This document shows positions 1 to 6,169 of a DNA stretch of 7,515 nucleotides, one piece after another; within the stretch, counting starts at the first letter, position 1, and the number at the start of each line of letters is the position of its first letter. Position numbers and translations under genes: made by a program. Below the pieces are notes generated by a model. The model searched no databases. It saw only the letters and a list, made by a program, of their open reading frames with translations, and was not told the origin of the DNA. This stretch comes from Oscillospiraceae bacterium (GTDB lineage Bacteria > Bacillota > Clostridia > Oscillospirales > Ruminococcaceae). The stretch covers positions 1 to 7,515 of the forward strand of contig JAQXNQ010000420.1 of the NCBI GenBank assembly GCA_029098085.1, written 5' to 3'.

Positions 1-545
1 ATCGGTATCCCCACGAGTTCTCCGGCGGCCAGCGGCAGCGTATCTGCATCGCCCGGGCGCTGGCTCTGAACCCGGACTTCATCGTCTGCGATGAGCCGGT
101 CTCGGCACTGGACGTGTCCATTCAGGCTCAGATCATCAACCTGCTGAGGAAGCTGCAGCAGGAGCACGGCCTGACCTACCTGTTCATCTCCCACGACCTG
201 TCGGTGGTGGAGCATATCTCCGACACGATCGGCGTCATGTATCTGGGCAACCTGGTGGAGACCGGCGGCAAGGAGGACATCTTCCGCAACCCGCTGCATC
301 CCTATACCCAGGCTCTGTTCAGCGCCATTCCCATGCCTGACCCGGACATCAAGATGAACCGGGTGCTGCTGGAGGGCAGCATTCCCTCGCCCGCCAATCC
401 CCCCAAGGGCTGTAAGTTCCACACCCGCTGCCGGATGTGCATGGAGCGCTGCAAGAGCGAGGCGCCCGCTTCCTACGAGGTGGAGCCGGGACATTTTGTC
501 AGCTGCCATCTGTACGATCCCTCTGTGGAAGCCTCCGCAGAGTAA
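1..545 (+). CDS. Oligopeptide/dipeptide ABC transporter ATP-binding protein, DppF/OppF type (5' end missing)
   Basis: This is the C-terminal 180 residues of an ATPase that powers peptide (or nickel/opine-type) import with a two-permease, two-ATPase complex at the inner face of the membrane. The reading frame is open from position 3, so the gene begins outside the window and the Walker A region is missing. Visible in order are the ABC signature FSGGQRQRICIARAL, Walker B with the D-loop (FIVCDEPVSALDVS), the switch histidine in ISHDLSVVEHI, and the C-terminal oligopeptide-transporter extension starting at NPLHPYTQALFSAIP. That extension carries cysteines in the pattern GC-x5-C-x2-C-x3-C and a late VSC. 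In DppD/DppF-type subunits a similar cluster is reported to hold an iron-sulfur centre; the cysteine between the second and fourth looks additional. The QAQIINLL helix and HPYTQ motif place it with DppF/OppF rather than with generic ABC ATPases. The substrate cannot be read from the ATPase alone. It ends 18 nt before the next gene, so the two are probably co-transcribed. Confidence 0.95.
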   Translation, partial: RYPHEFSGGQRQRICIARALALNPDFIVCDEPVSALDVSIQAQIINLLRKLQQEHGLTYLFISHDLSVVEHISDTIGVMYLGNLVETGGKEDIFRNPLHPYTQALFSAIPMPDPDIKMNRVLLEGSIPSPANPPKGCKFHTRCRMCMERCKSEAPASYEVEPGHFVSCHLYDPSVEASAE

Positions 546-563
546 AAAAGGAGGTCACCCGGT

Positions 564-848
564 ATGCTTCGGAAGAAAAAGCCCCCGCGGCAGTACGACG
601 ACGATGACGGCCGGGTGATCGCCCCGATGGATGTGGACGGCATGCCCTGGAGCAATCCCCGGCCGGGCAGAAGGCGCGCCAAAGCCTCCGACGGACAGGA
701 GGACGGCCCCAAGCCGCCGCCCATGAGCCGCCGGGAAACGCTGCAGGTGATCTGCAGCGCCGTGCTGGCAGGGCTGCTGATCGCCCTGCTGTTTGTGGGC
801 GCGGCCTTTGTCTTCATCTGGTTTTGCATCCACGTCTGGTTTGTATGA
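564..848 (+). CDS. Small single-pass membrane protein, function unknown
   Basis: This 94-residue protein is not recognised. The N-terminal half is hydrophilic and charged: a basic start (MLRKKKPPRQ), an acidic run YDDDDG at residues 11-16, then a Pro/Arg/Lys-rich stretch to about residue 57. A single hydrophobic segment occupies about residues 62-93 (from QVICSAVLAGLL to the C-terminal IHVWFV) and is rich in Phe and Trp near its end. With RR just before the helix, the positive-inside rule suggests a cytoplasmic N-terminus and a tail-anchored topology. The start is well supported: AAGGAGGTC at 549-557 lies about 7 nt before the ATG. Its 18-nt distance from the peptide-transporter ATPase gene argues for co-transcription, and a hairpin follows the stop within a few bases. 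It might be an accessory protein of the transporter or simply the last gene of that operon; nothing in the sequence decides. Other frames over this stretch lack comparable start signals. Confidence 0.75.
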   Translation: MLRKKKPPRQYDDDDGRVIAPMDVDGMPWSNPRPGRRRAKASDGQEDGPKPPPMSRRETLQVICSAVLAGLLIALLFVGAAFVFIWFCIHVWFV

Positions 849-850
849 AA

Positions 851-887
851 AACGCTCCGTTTTCCAATGAAGGGAAGACGGAGCGTT
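851..887. terminator. Intrinsic terminator hairpin, strongest on the minus strand
   Basis: Arms 851-865 and 873-887 form a 15-bp stem (one G-U wobble on the plus-strand transcript) around a 7-nt loop. On the minus strand the stem is followed by TTTTTC, a proper U-tract, so it should end the transcript of the lipoprotein operon. On the plus strand it begins 2 nt after the small membrane protein stop but is followed only by CATGCTCTTTCTG, a weak U-tract. It is best read as a bidirectional terminator between convergent operons. Confidence 0.8.
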
Positions 888-925
888 CATGCTCTTTCTG
901 TGCAGCACACTTTATCGACACGCTG

Positions 926-959
926 AAACGCTCCGCCTCTGTAAGGAAGCGGAGCGTTT
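926..959. terminator. Second hairpin in the convergent terminator zone
   Basis: Arms 926-936 (AAACGCTCCGC) and 949-959 (GCGGAGCGTTT) match perfectly over 11 bp around a 12-nt loop. On the plus strand it is followed by TGCTTTG, a weak U-rich tail. On the minus strand it lies just after the lipoprotein stop codon and is followed by CAGCG, with no U-tract beyond the last three bases of the arm. It probably helps end plus-strand transcription or stabilises the 3' end of the minus-strand messenger. Its arms share the core AACGCTCCG/CGGAGCGTT with the hairpin at 851-887. Confidence 0.6.
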
Positions 960-971
960 GCTTTGTCCGGG

Positions 972-3182
972 TCAGCCGACCGTCAGCTCGCTGACGCCGC
1001 TCTGAGCGGTGAAGGTCTGCACCTGAGTGCCGCCCTGACAGCTGCTGCCGTCGTAGAGGGCGGCCAGCTCCGAGCCGGAGGACGGCGCGCCGGTGACGGT
1101 GCAGCCGGTGAGCAGCCGGTAGGTGCTGCCTTCGGTCAGCTGGGGCAGGCTGAGAATCAGGGAATTGTACTGCTTGGAGGAGACGAAGGCGCAGAGGATG
1201 CTGCCGCTTTCGTCGGCGATGGCCACGGCGGTGCCCGGCTCTATGGCCGTCCGGAACCGCAGCCGGAGGGTGGGCTGGCTGGCCTCCCGGGGCACTTCAT
1301 CCATGCCGGCGCTGCCCGAGGCGATCAGCGTGCCGCCGGTGATACTGCAGCTGCCGCCGAAGTCCAGAGCGCCGTTGCCGCTGTTCGTGGGGCCGGCCAC
1401 CAGCACGGTGCCGCCCGAGAGGGTCAGCTGGCCGTTGCTGTCCAGACCGTCGCCGCCGGCGTCCATCGTCAGCCGGCCGCCGGAGATGGTCAGCGAGGCG
1501 CTGCCGTCTGCGAAGCTGTCCCGGCCGAACATGCCGAAGCCGCTGCTGCTGTCGTTGCCGCCTGCCGCATTGAGACCGTCATCGGCGGCGGTGATGAAGA
1601 GAATGCCATCCGAGATGTCCATGACCAGTCCCTCCAGCCCCTCGTAGCTGCGGGAGACGGTCAGCTCACCGCCGGAAATGGTCAGGGCGTTGTCGGCGTG
1701 GACGCCGTCGTCGCCGGAGGAGAGGGACAGGACGCCGCCGGTGATGACCACATCGCCATTGCAGTGAACCGTGTCGTCCAGACAGTCGGCAGAGACGCTG
1801 CCGCCGTCGATCTGCAGCAGGGTGCCGGCCTTCAGACCCTTCATACTGTCGGAGACGGACTCCGTTTCGGCGGTGTCTCCTTCAGCGGTCGGCAGGATCA
1901 TGGGGGAGACTGCTCCGCCGGACTGGGCGGTCTGGATGGCGCCGCCCGGCATGTCGGGCATGGTTTTGCCGTCAGAGGGCATCTCCGGAGGCACTTCGCC
2001 TTCGGGCATTTTGTTACCCCGGCCGCCCTTGTCGGGACGGGCGCCGTCGGTGGGGAAGCTGCCGTCCATGTCGGGCATGCCTTCGGGAGGCGTGGCTCCT
2101 TCGGGAGGCGCGGCACCGTCTGCGCCGGGTGCGTCTTCAGCGGGCGCACTGCCGGTGTCGTTGCCGGAGCCGGGGAAGAAGCCACCCCGGCCTCCGCCGA
2201 AGCCGCCCATGCCGCCTTTTCCGCCCATCATGTCGGTTGGATTGTCCGCCTTGGCCCCGTCGGCGTGGCTGCCGCCGCCGGTGACCATATCCAGCTGACC
2301 GTCGATGAGCCAAAGCACCGTTTCGGCCTGAATGCCGTCCTGACCGGCGGTGATGGAGATGCTGCCGCCGTCCAGACGCACCCAGCCGTCGGCGGGATCG
2401 TCGGTCTCGCTGGCCTGAATGCCGTCCTGACCGGCTTCAATGGTCAGGACGCCGTCCAGCATGGCGAAGGAGTCCTTGCCCTTGACGCCGTCTCCCGGCG
2501 CGGTAACCGAAATATTGCCGCCGGTGATGGTCAGGTCGTTTTTGCAGAAGATACCGTGGTCATAGGAGGCGGTGACGGTGAGGGAGCCGCTGCCGTTGAT
2601 GGACAGGTCGTCCTGGCTGTACAGGGCGGCATTGGGGATCGTTTCGGCGGATTCATCCCGGCTGCTGCCGTCGGTGAAGGCGTTTTCGCTGCCCTCCGCC
2701 AGGGTGAGGATGACCTTGTCGGCCTGCTGTACCCAGAGGGGCGCGCTGTCCGAGGTGACCGAAACGCCGTCCAGAATCAGCCGGACATCGTCGGCTTTAT
2801 CGGAGTTTACCAGAATCTGACCGGCAAACTCGCCGGACAGCAAGTAATCGCCCCCTTTGGAGATGGTGAGGACGCCGCCGGTGACCGACGCGCCGCTGCC
2901 CTGAACGGCGGCGGTGCTGCCGGAAAGGGTGATGACGGTGCAGTCCGATTCGGCCCACTGGTCGTTAAGGTCCTTTTGGGTATATTCCTTCTGGGGCAGG
3001 GAGGAGTCGGAGGAGGGATTGGATGCGGCCTGGGCCGTGGTCTGCGGGCCGGAGGAGGTGCTGCTCTCACCGGCGGCAGAGGAAGAGCCGGAGCCGGCGT
3101 CTCCCTGAGACGAGCAGCCGGAGGCGGACAGCATCAGCAGCGCCAGCAGCAGGGCCAGCCGGGCGCGGAAAGTATTTTTCAT
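972..3182 (-). CDS. Secreted lipoprotein, Cthe_2159-type carbohydrate-binding beta-helix protein
   Basis: This 736-residue protein starts with a lipoprotein signal peptide: MKNTFRAR, a Leu-rich core at residues 9-19 and a SASGC lipobox with Cys23 as the likely lipidated residue. A Ser/Gly/Thr-rich linker runs to about residue 65. From about 75 to 305 and again from about 450 to 625 come repeated short beta-strand turns of the form LTISGG...GDDG(I/V/L)xA; examples are GQDGIQA at 251 and 280, GDDGVHAD at 490 and ADDGLNAA at 533. This right-handed beta-helix pattern is typical of the Cthe_2159 family (formerly DUF4353), whose founder binds acidic plant polysaccharides with calcium. A Gly/Pro/Met/Glu-rich low-complexity block (about 305-425) interrupts the helix. 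The last ~100 residues (about 636-736) form a separate compact beta-rich domain. The ATG is preceded by AAGGAG about 7 nt upstream and lies 21 nt after the DUF4956 stop, so it is the third gene of the operon. Binding is expected rather than catalysis; the ligand here is unknown. Confidence 0.88.
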   Translation of the reverse strand: MKNTFRARLALLLALLMLSASGCSSQGDAGSGSSSAAGESSTSSGPQTTAQAASNPSSDSSLPQKEYTQKDLNDQWAESDCTVITLSGSTAAVQGSGASVTGGVLTISKGGDYLLSGEFAGQILVNSDKADDVRLILDGVSVTSDSAPLWVQQADKVILTLAEGSENAFTDGSSRDESAETIPNAALYSQDDLSINGSGSLTVTASYDHGIFCKNDLTITGGNISVTAPGDGVKGKDSFAMLDGVLTIEAGQDGIQASETDDPADGWVRLDGGSISITAGQDGIQAETVLWLIDGQLDMVTGGGSHADGAKADNPTDMMGGKGGMGGFGGGRGGFFPGSGNDTGSAPAEDAPGADGAAPPEGATPPEGMPDMDGSFPTDGARPDKGGRGNKMPEGEVPPEMPSDGKTMPDMPGGAIQTAQSGGAVSPMILPTAEGDTAETESVSDSMKGLKAGTLLQIDGGSVSADCLDDTVHCNGDVVITGGVLSLSSGDDGVHADNALTISGGELTVSRSYEGLEGLVMDISDGILFITAADDGLNAAGGNDSSSGFGMFGRDSFADGSASLTISGGRLTMDAGGDGLDSNGQLTLSGGTVLVAGPTNSGNGALDFGGSCSITGGTLIASGSAGMDEVPREASQPTLRLRFRTAIEPGTAVAIADESGSILCAFVSSKQYNSLILSLPQLTEGSTYRLLTGCTVTGAPSSGSELAALYDGSSCQGGTQVQTFTAQSGVSELTVG
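1908..2240 (-). repeat. Low-complexity Gly/Pro/Met/Glu insert inside the beta-helix lipoprotein
   Basis: Residues about 315-425 of the lipoprotein are a biased block. It opens with a glycine run (GGKGGMGGFGGGRGG) and continues as loosely repeated Pro-Glu-Gly and Met-Pro units (PPEGATPPEGMPDMDG, MPEGEVPPEMP, MPDMPGG). It lacks the strand-turn pattern found on both sides and is predicted to be disordered. Similar Gly/Pro-rich loops occur in other Cthe_2159-family proteins as far as I recall, so it is probably a genuine exposed loop and not an assembly error. The reading frame stays open through it. Confidence 0.7.
2325..2435 (-). repeat. Two identical 24-nt in-frame repeats, 87 nt apart
   Basis: Positions 2325-2348 and 2412-2435 are identical over 24 nt. 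Both encode AGQDGIQA in the lipoprotein frame (residues 250-257 and 279-286). The period is 29 codons, so this looks like recent duplication or gene conversion of one beta-helix coil unit. Confidence 0.8.
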
Positions 3183-3203
3183 GGGGATACTCCTTTCAGA
3201 GGG

Positions 3204-3881
3204 TTACAGATCCTCCCGGGCGGTGGAAAGCTGGCCGCAGGTGATGTTCAGATTGCCGTTGCGGCAGCGGATCTCGTCCAGAAAGGCCTTTTCCTCCGCC
3301 GGATGCTTCAGGGTGACACGGTAGCAGAGCTCGTACAGGCTGCCCATGTTGGTGGTGCGCACCTTTTCCAGGCGGGCGGAGGTGGTGTAGCGTTCAAACA
3401 GATCGTCAAGCAGGCCGGAGTAGTCCAGGCTCTCGGGAATGGTGATTTTCAGGTGCCGGTCGGCGGTGTGCATCTCGCCGAAGCCGGTCAGGCAGAGCAG
3501 CAGCATGGCGCCGCCGATCAGCAGGAAAAACACCACGGCAAAGCCCACATAGCCCATGCCCATGGCCAGTCCCAGCGCCATGGCGAAGAAGATGCTGACG
3601 ATCTCCCGGGCCGTGCCCGGCACCGACCGGAACCGGATCAGGCTGAAGGCGCCCAGCACCGCCACGCCGGTGCCCAGATTTCCGTTGACCATCATGATGA
3701 CCACCTGCACCATGGCGGGCAGCAGGGCGAGGGTCAGGACAAAGCTTTTTGTGTAGGTGTTGCGGAACATGAAGACGACGGCGGTCAGAATGCCCAGCAC
3801 CAGCGAGACGGCAGTACAGATCAGGAAGCTGAGCGGGGTGATGCTGCCGGACGCGGACTGGGACAGGATGCTTTCGAACAT
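3204..3881 (-). CDS. DUF4956 family membrane protein
   Basis: This 225-residue integral membrane protein matches DUF4956, a family of unknown biochemical function that recurrently sits beside VTC-domain proteins. The N-terminal part has about four to five hydrophobic segments (about residues 16-38, 46-66, 72-83, 94-112 and 112-132). Between the second and fourth lies the conserved block NGNLGTGVAVLGAFSLIRFR followed by SVPGTAREI (residues 66-93), with arginines 83, 85 and 92 that could contact an anionic substrate. From about residue 140 to 225 a soluble, probably cytoplasmic alpha/beta domain follows (LKITIPESLDYSGLLDDLF and onward). The start is firm: AGGAGG lies 8 nt before the ATG, and a TAG in another frame sits just upstream (3885-3887). 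Its start overlaps the end of the VTC frame by 61 nt, and it ends 21 nt before the lipoprotein gene. A role as membrane anchor, channel or regulator for the VTC enzyme is an inference from context. Confidence 0.9.
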   Translation of the reverse strand: MFESILSQSASGSITPLSFLICTAVSLVLGILTAVVFMFRNTYTKSFVLTLALLPAMVQVVIMMVNGNLGTGVAVLGAFSLIRFRSVPGTAREIVSIFFAMALGLAMGMGYVGFAVVFFLLIGGAMLLLCLTGFGEMHTADRHLKITIPESLDYSGLLDDLFERYTTSARLEKVRTTNMGSLYELCYRVTLKHPAEEKAFLDEIRCRNGNLNITCGQLSTAREDL

Positions 3882-4621
3882 GGGCTATTCCTCCTGGTTT
3901 GTGGGTCGAAGGGGTTGAGGTGGGACAGGTAAATGCTGCCGATTTTGGAGAAGGAGGCGGGATAGACCCCGGCCTCGTCCAGCAGATGAGCCAGCCAGAC
4001 CGGAACGGCGCCGGGAACCTTGACCTCCATCAGGACGGGGCTCTCCTGCTCCGGCCAGAGCAGCTGCCCGTCGCTTCCATAGGCGGGGTCGGGCAGCTCG
4101 GTGCGCCAGCGGATGCTCCGGTCCAGGGTCATGCGGGGGGCGGCCTCGGTCAGCCCCTGCAGGGCGATCCGGTCATAGGCCACCAGCACGGCTTTTTTGG
4201 GCTGCCAGCGGTGGACGAACCAGTCGATCTCCCGGAAGATCTGGCTTTCGGCGATCTCCCTTGGCGGCGTTTTGCCGCCGGACAGGTAGTCCCGGGCCTG
4301 CTGCAGGGTCAGGGAGATCCGGCGCTTGTTGACAATGCCGTCAAATTTCTTCTTCAGCTCCAGAAAGACCGGACTGTCCGGCCCCGGCGCGGGCGCTCCG
4401 AAGGAGGTGTAGCTCCGCAGCCGCAGCTTTTCCTTGTACACCGGCTTGTCGCAGGACTGCCGGATGATCGTGAAATCCTCGGTGTCATAGTACACCGAGC
4501 AGATGGTGTGCAGGCCGTACTGGTCCTCCCGGAAGTAGGGGATCAGACGCACCTGCAGGAAGCGGGCCTGCTCCGGCGTGAGCAGGTATTTCTTTTCGTA
4601 GCGGTCAAAGGTCTGCTGCAC
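3821..4621 (-). CDS. VTC-domain protein, polyphosphate polymerase-like
   Basis: This protein belongs to the VTC family, related to the catalytic domain of yeast Vtc4, which makes polyphosphate from ATP in a beta-barrel tunnel lined with basic residues. Numbered from the chosen start, the expected tunnel elements are all present: YEKKYLL (9-15), SVYYDT (42-47), KEKLRLRSY (63-71), FLELKKKFDG (86-95) with NKRR (98-101), AYDRIALQG (148-156), LMEVKV (197-202) and SKIGSIY (225-231). The enzyme therefore looks catalytically intact; cytoplasmic location is likely, as there is no signal peptide or membrane helix. I chose GTG at 4621 because AGGAGG lies exactly 7 nt upstream and the protein then opens with QQTFDRYEKKY as expected; an in-frame TTG at 4651 has no such site. 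The last ~20 residues (CSKASCPSPRPAASPRSAS) overlap the next gene and look non-native, possibly reflecting a one-base indel near 3911-3914. First gene of a three-gene operon. Activity could instead be a related triphosphate-tunnel reaction. Confidence 0.87.
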   Translation of the reverse strand: MQQTFDRYEKKYLLTPEQARFLQVRLIPYFREDQYGLHTICSVYYDTEDFTIIRQSCDKPVYKEKLRLRSYTSFGAPAPGPDSPVFLELKKKFDGIVNKRRISLTLQQARDYLSGGKTPPREIAESQIFREIDWFVHRWQPKKAVLVAYDRIALQGLTEAAPRMTLDRSIRWRTELPDPAYGSDGQLLWPEQESPVLMEVKVPGAVPVWLAHLLDEAGVYPASFSKIGSIYLSHLNPFDPQTRRNSPCSKASCPSPRPAASPRSAS

Positions 4622-4739
4622 AGGGAAGCCTCCTTTCGGACTTTGCTTCAACAGCGCTTAAGATTTACTGCAGCTATACAATAACCTGCCCGGGTGAAGG
4701 CCGCGTGAAAAGAAAATGGTGAGTTTCAGAAAATTGAGG

Positions 4740-4778
4740 AAAAGTCGAAAAGTCCATTGATGCAGTCGAAAAGTCCAT
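4740..4778 (+). promoter_or_regulatory. 21-bp-period direct repeats, candidate LytTR-type regulator site
   Basis: The 14-mer GTCGAAAAGTCCAT occurs perfectly at 4744-4757 and 4765-4778, giving a period of exactly 21 bp (two helical turns). Within each, AAAGTCCAT (4749-4757 and 4770-4778) is separated by 12 nt. That spacing is characteristic of LytTR-domain regulators (AgrA/VirR type), and the nonamer differs at one position from their loose consensus as I recall it. A third AAAAGTC lies at 4740-4746. The second copy ends 22 bp before a TATAAT box that lacks a good -35, as expected for an activator-dependent promoter. The regulator identity is inferred; no LytTR gene is in the window. Confidence 0.55.
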
Positions 4779-4800
4779 GTACCGGTGGGCGCTCAGGCGA

Positions 4801-4806
4801 TATAAT
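4801..4806 (+). promoter_or_regulatory. Sigma-70 type -10 box for the MFS transporter gene
   Basis: A perfect TATAAT lies 63 nt before the MFS start codon, which predicts transcription starting around 4812-4814. The -35 region with 17-18 bp spacing reads TGTACC/ATGTAC, a poor match to TTGACA, and there is no extended -10 TG. The promoter is therefore probably weak unless activated by a protein bound at the repeats just upstream. Confidence 0.65.
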
Positions 4807-4823
4807 GAAAGAGTAAAAAACCG

Positions 4824-4849
4824 GCGCCGGCGCTTTTGACAGCCGGTGC
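4824..4849 (+). other. GC-rich hairpin in the MFS transporter leader
   Basis: In the predicted 5' leader, 4824-4831 (GCGCCGGC) can pair with 4842-4849 (GCCGGTGC) as an 8-bp stem with one G-U pair and a 10-nt loop. The upstream arm is itself part of the perfect palindrome CCGGCGCCGG at 4821-4830, so alternative folds exist. It ends about 9 nt before the ribosome binding site (GAGGT at 4859-4863). There is no U-tract, so it is not a terminator; it may stabilise the messenger or modulate translation. No known riboswitch core was recognised. Confidence 0.35.
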
Positions 4850-4869
4850 GGAGAAAATGAGGTCTTACC

Positions 4870-6129
4870 ATGACAAAAACACCCGATTACCGCTCCACGG
4901 TCCGGGCTTGCTTTCTGGGCAATTTACTGCAATCCTGCGGCGCGATTTTTTCGATCCTCTTTATCTCGCTGCGGACGCTGTACGGCCTGACCTACACTCA
5001 GTTCGGCATCCTGATGAGCATCGACTTCATCGTGCAGGTGGGCGCGGACATTCTGTTCAGCAAACCGGTGGACAAGTACGGCTTCCGGCCCTTTGCCGTG
5101 CTGAGCCCCATCCTGACCAGCCTGGGGCTGGTGCTGTTTGCTCTGGCGCCGGTGTTCTTCCCCGGCAATGAGTTTGTAGGCTTCTGCGTCGGCATGTTTG
5201 TCTTTGCGGCGGCCGCCGGTCTGCAGGAACTGCTGCTGAGCCCGATTCTGGACGGCGTTCCCATGCCGGAAGAGGAAAAGAAAAAGAAGATGAGCCTGCT
5301 GCACTCCTTCTTTGCCTGGGGACAGATCGGCGCGGTCATCATCACCACTGTGCTGGTATGGTTCCTGGACGCCAGATACTGGCAGCTGATCACGGTTCTT
5401 TGGGCGCTGCCTCCGCTGGTCAACGTCTGGCTGTTTGCCCGGGTTCCATTGACTCCCAAGGTGGCGCCGGACAAGGCCATGTCCCTGCGGCAGCTGTTTG
5501 GCAGCAAGATCTTCCTGGTGGTGCTGCTGGCCATCACCTTCGGCGGCGCGGCGGAGGTCACCATGTCCCAGTGGGCGTCGGCCTTTATCGAAAAGGGTTT
5601 GAACCTGCCCAAGCTGCTGGGCGATACTCTGGGTGTCTGCAGCTTCTCGCTGATGCTGGGCCTGGGCCGCACCTGGTACGGCGTCAAGGGCGACAAGGTG
5701 TCGATCCACAAGGTCATGACCTTCGGCTCTCTGGGCGCCTGCGCGCTCTATCTGATCGCCGGCCTTTCCGAGAACCCCTTTGTGGGCATGGCGGCCTGCG
5801 GCCTCACCGGCCTCTGCGTCAGCATGCTCTGGCCCGGCAGCATTGTGGTGGCCTCCCGTGAGCTGCCTCTGGCGGGCGCCAGCATGTTCGCCCTGATGTC
5901 GGCGGGCGGCGACCTGGGCGCGTCGGCGGGCTCCTTCCTGACCGGCCTGGTGACCGACGGCGTGGAAGCCATGGGCCTGACCAGCTTTCTGGGCAGCGCT
6001 GCCAGCAGCGAGCAGGTGGCTCTGCGGACGGGGCTCTGCTTCGCGGCCATTTTCCCGCTCTGCTGCTGCGGTGTCAATATTCTGCTGCGGCGGATGGCTG
6101 TAAAGAACAATCCCGGAAAGAAGCTGTAA
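4870..6129 (+). CDS. Major facilitator superfamily transporter
   Basis: This 419-residue protein has the length and hydrophobicity pattern of a 12-helix MFS secondary transporter in the cytoplasmic membrane. The first helix begins near residue 11 (VRACFLGNLLQSCGAIFSIL). A motif-A-like loop, SKPVDKYGFRP, lies at about 64-74 between helices 2 and 3. The pattern LHSFFAWGQIGAV at about 144-156 resembles the helix 5 signature of sugar-permease-like (FucP-type) MFS members. A charged central loop (about 195-212) separates the two halves, and the second half has LGLGRTWYGVKGDK at about 263-276, the counterpart of motif A. The C-terminal region has a conserved small-residue helix (MSAGGDLGASAGSFLTGLV, about 343-361). 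The ATG is supported by GAGGT 6 nt upstream. The gene is apparently monocistronic, driven by the TATAAT at 4801 and ended by the hairpin at 6170-6206. The substrate is not determinable; a sugar or small organic acid is a guess from the FucP-like signature. Confidence 0.9.
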   Translation: MTKTPDYRSTVRACFLGNLLQSCGAIFSILFISLRTLYGLTYTQFGILMSIDFIVQVGADILFSKPVDKYGFRPFAVLSPILTSLGLVLFALAPVFFPGNEFVGFCVGMFVFAAAAGLQELLLSPILDGVPMPEEEKKKKMSLLHSFFAWGQIGAVIITTVLVWFLDARYWQLITVLWALPPLVNVWLFARVPLTPKVAPDKAMSLRQLFGSKIFLVVLLAITFGGAAEVTMSQWASAFIEKGLNLPKLLGDTLGVCSFSLMLGLGRTWYGVKGDKVSIHKVMTFGSLGACALYLIAGLSENPFVGMAACGLTGLCVSMLWPGSIVVASRELPLAGASMFALMSAGGDLGASAGSFLTGLVTDGVEAMGLTSFLGSAASSEQVALRTGLCFAAIFPLCCCGVNILLRRMAVKNNPGKKL

Positions 6130-6169
6130 CGGAATTTGCGATTCGTAAAAAGCAGCCGATAAAGAAAAG

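Noticed and set aside
963..3932. A 989-codon plus-strand open frame antisense to the lipoprotein and DUF4956 genes
   Set aside because: It is Gly/Ala/Val/Gln-rich with no domain pattern, has no ribosome binding site and lies opposite genes with clear signal peptide, family motifs and start signals. GC-rich codon usage keeps the antisense frame open.
3899..4684. A 261-codon plus-strand open frame antisense to the VTC gene
   Set aside because: It is a compositional shadow of the VTC gene with no recognisable motif or start signal.
4622..4740. A promoter for the VTC operon on the minus strand
   Set aside because: AT-rich stretches such as TATTGTATAG (near 4675-4685) could be a -10, but no -35 with acceptable spacing was found, so it is not listed as a feature.
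4757..4762. TTGATG as a -35 element
   Set aside because: It lies 38 bp before TATAAT, and no -10-like hexamer occurs 16-18 bp downstream of it.
4744..4778. Short direct repeats considered as a CRISPR or phage attachment signal
   Set aside because: Only two 14-bp copies with a 7-nt gap, no further units, no integrase and no cas genes. Position ahead of a -10 box fits an operator better.
4924..5717. Two minus-strand open frames within the MFS gene
   Set aside because: Low-quality, Gln/Arg/Ser-rich sequences opposite a clear 12-helix transporter; no start signals.
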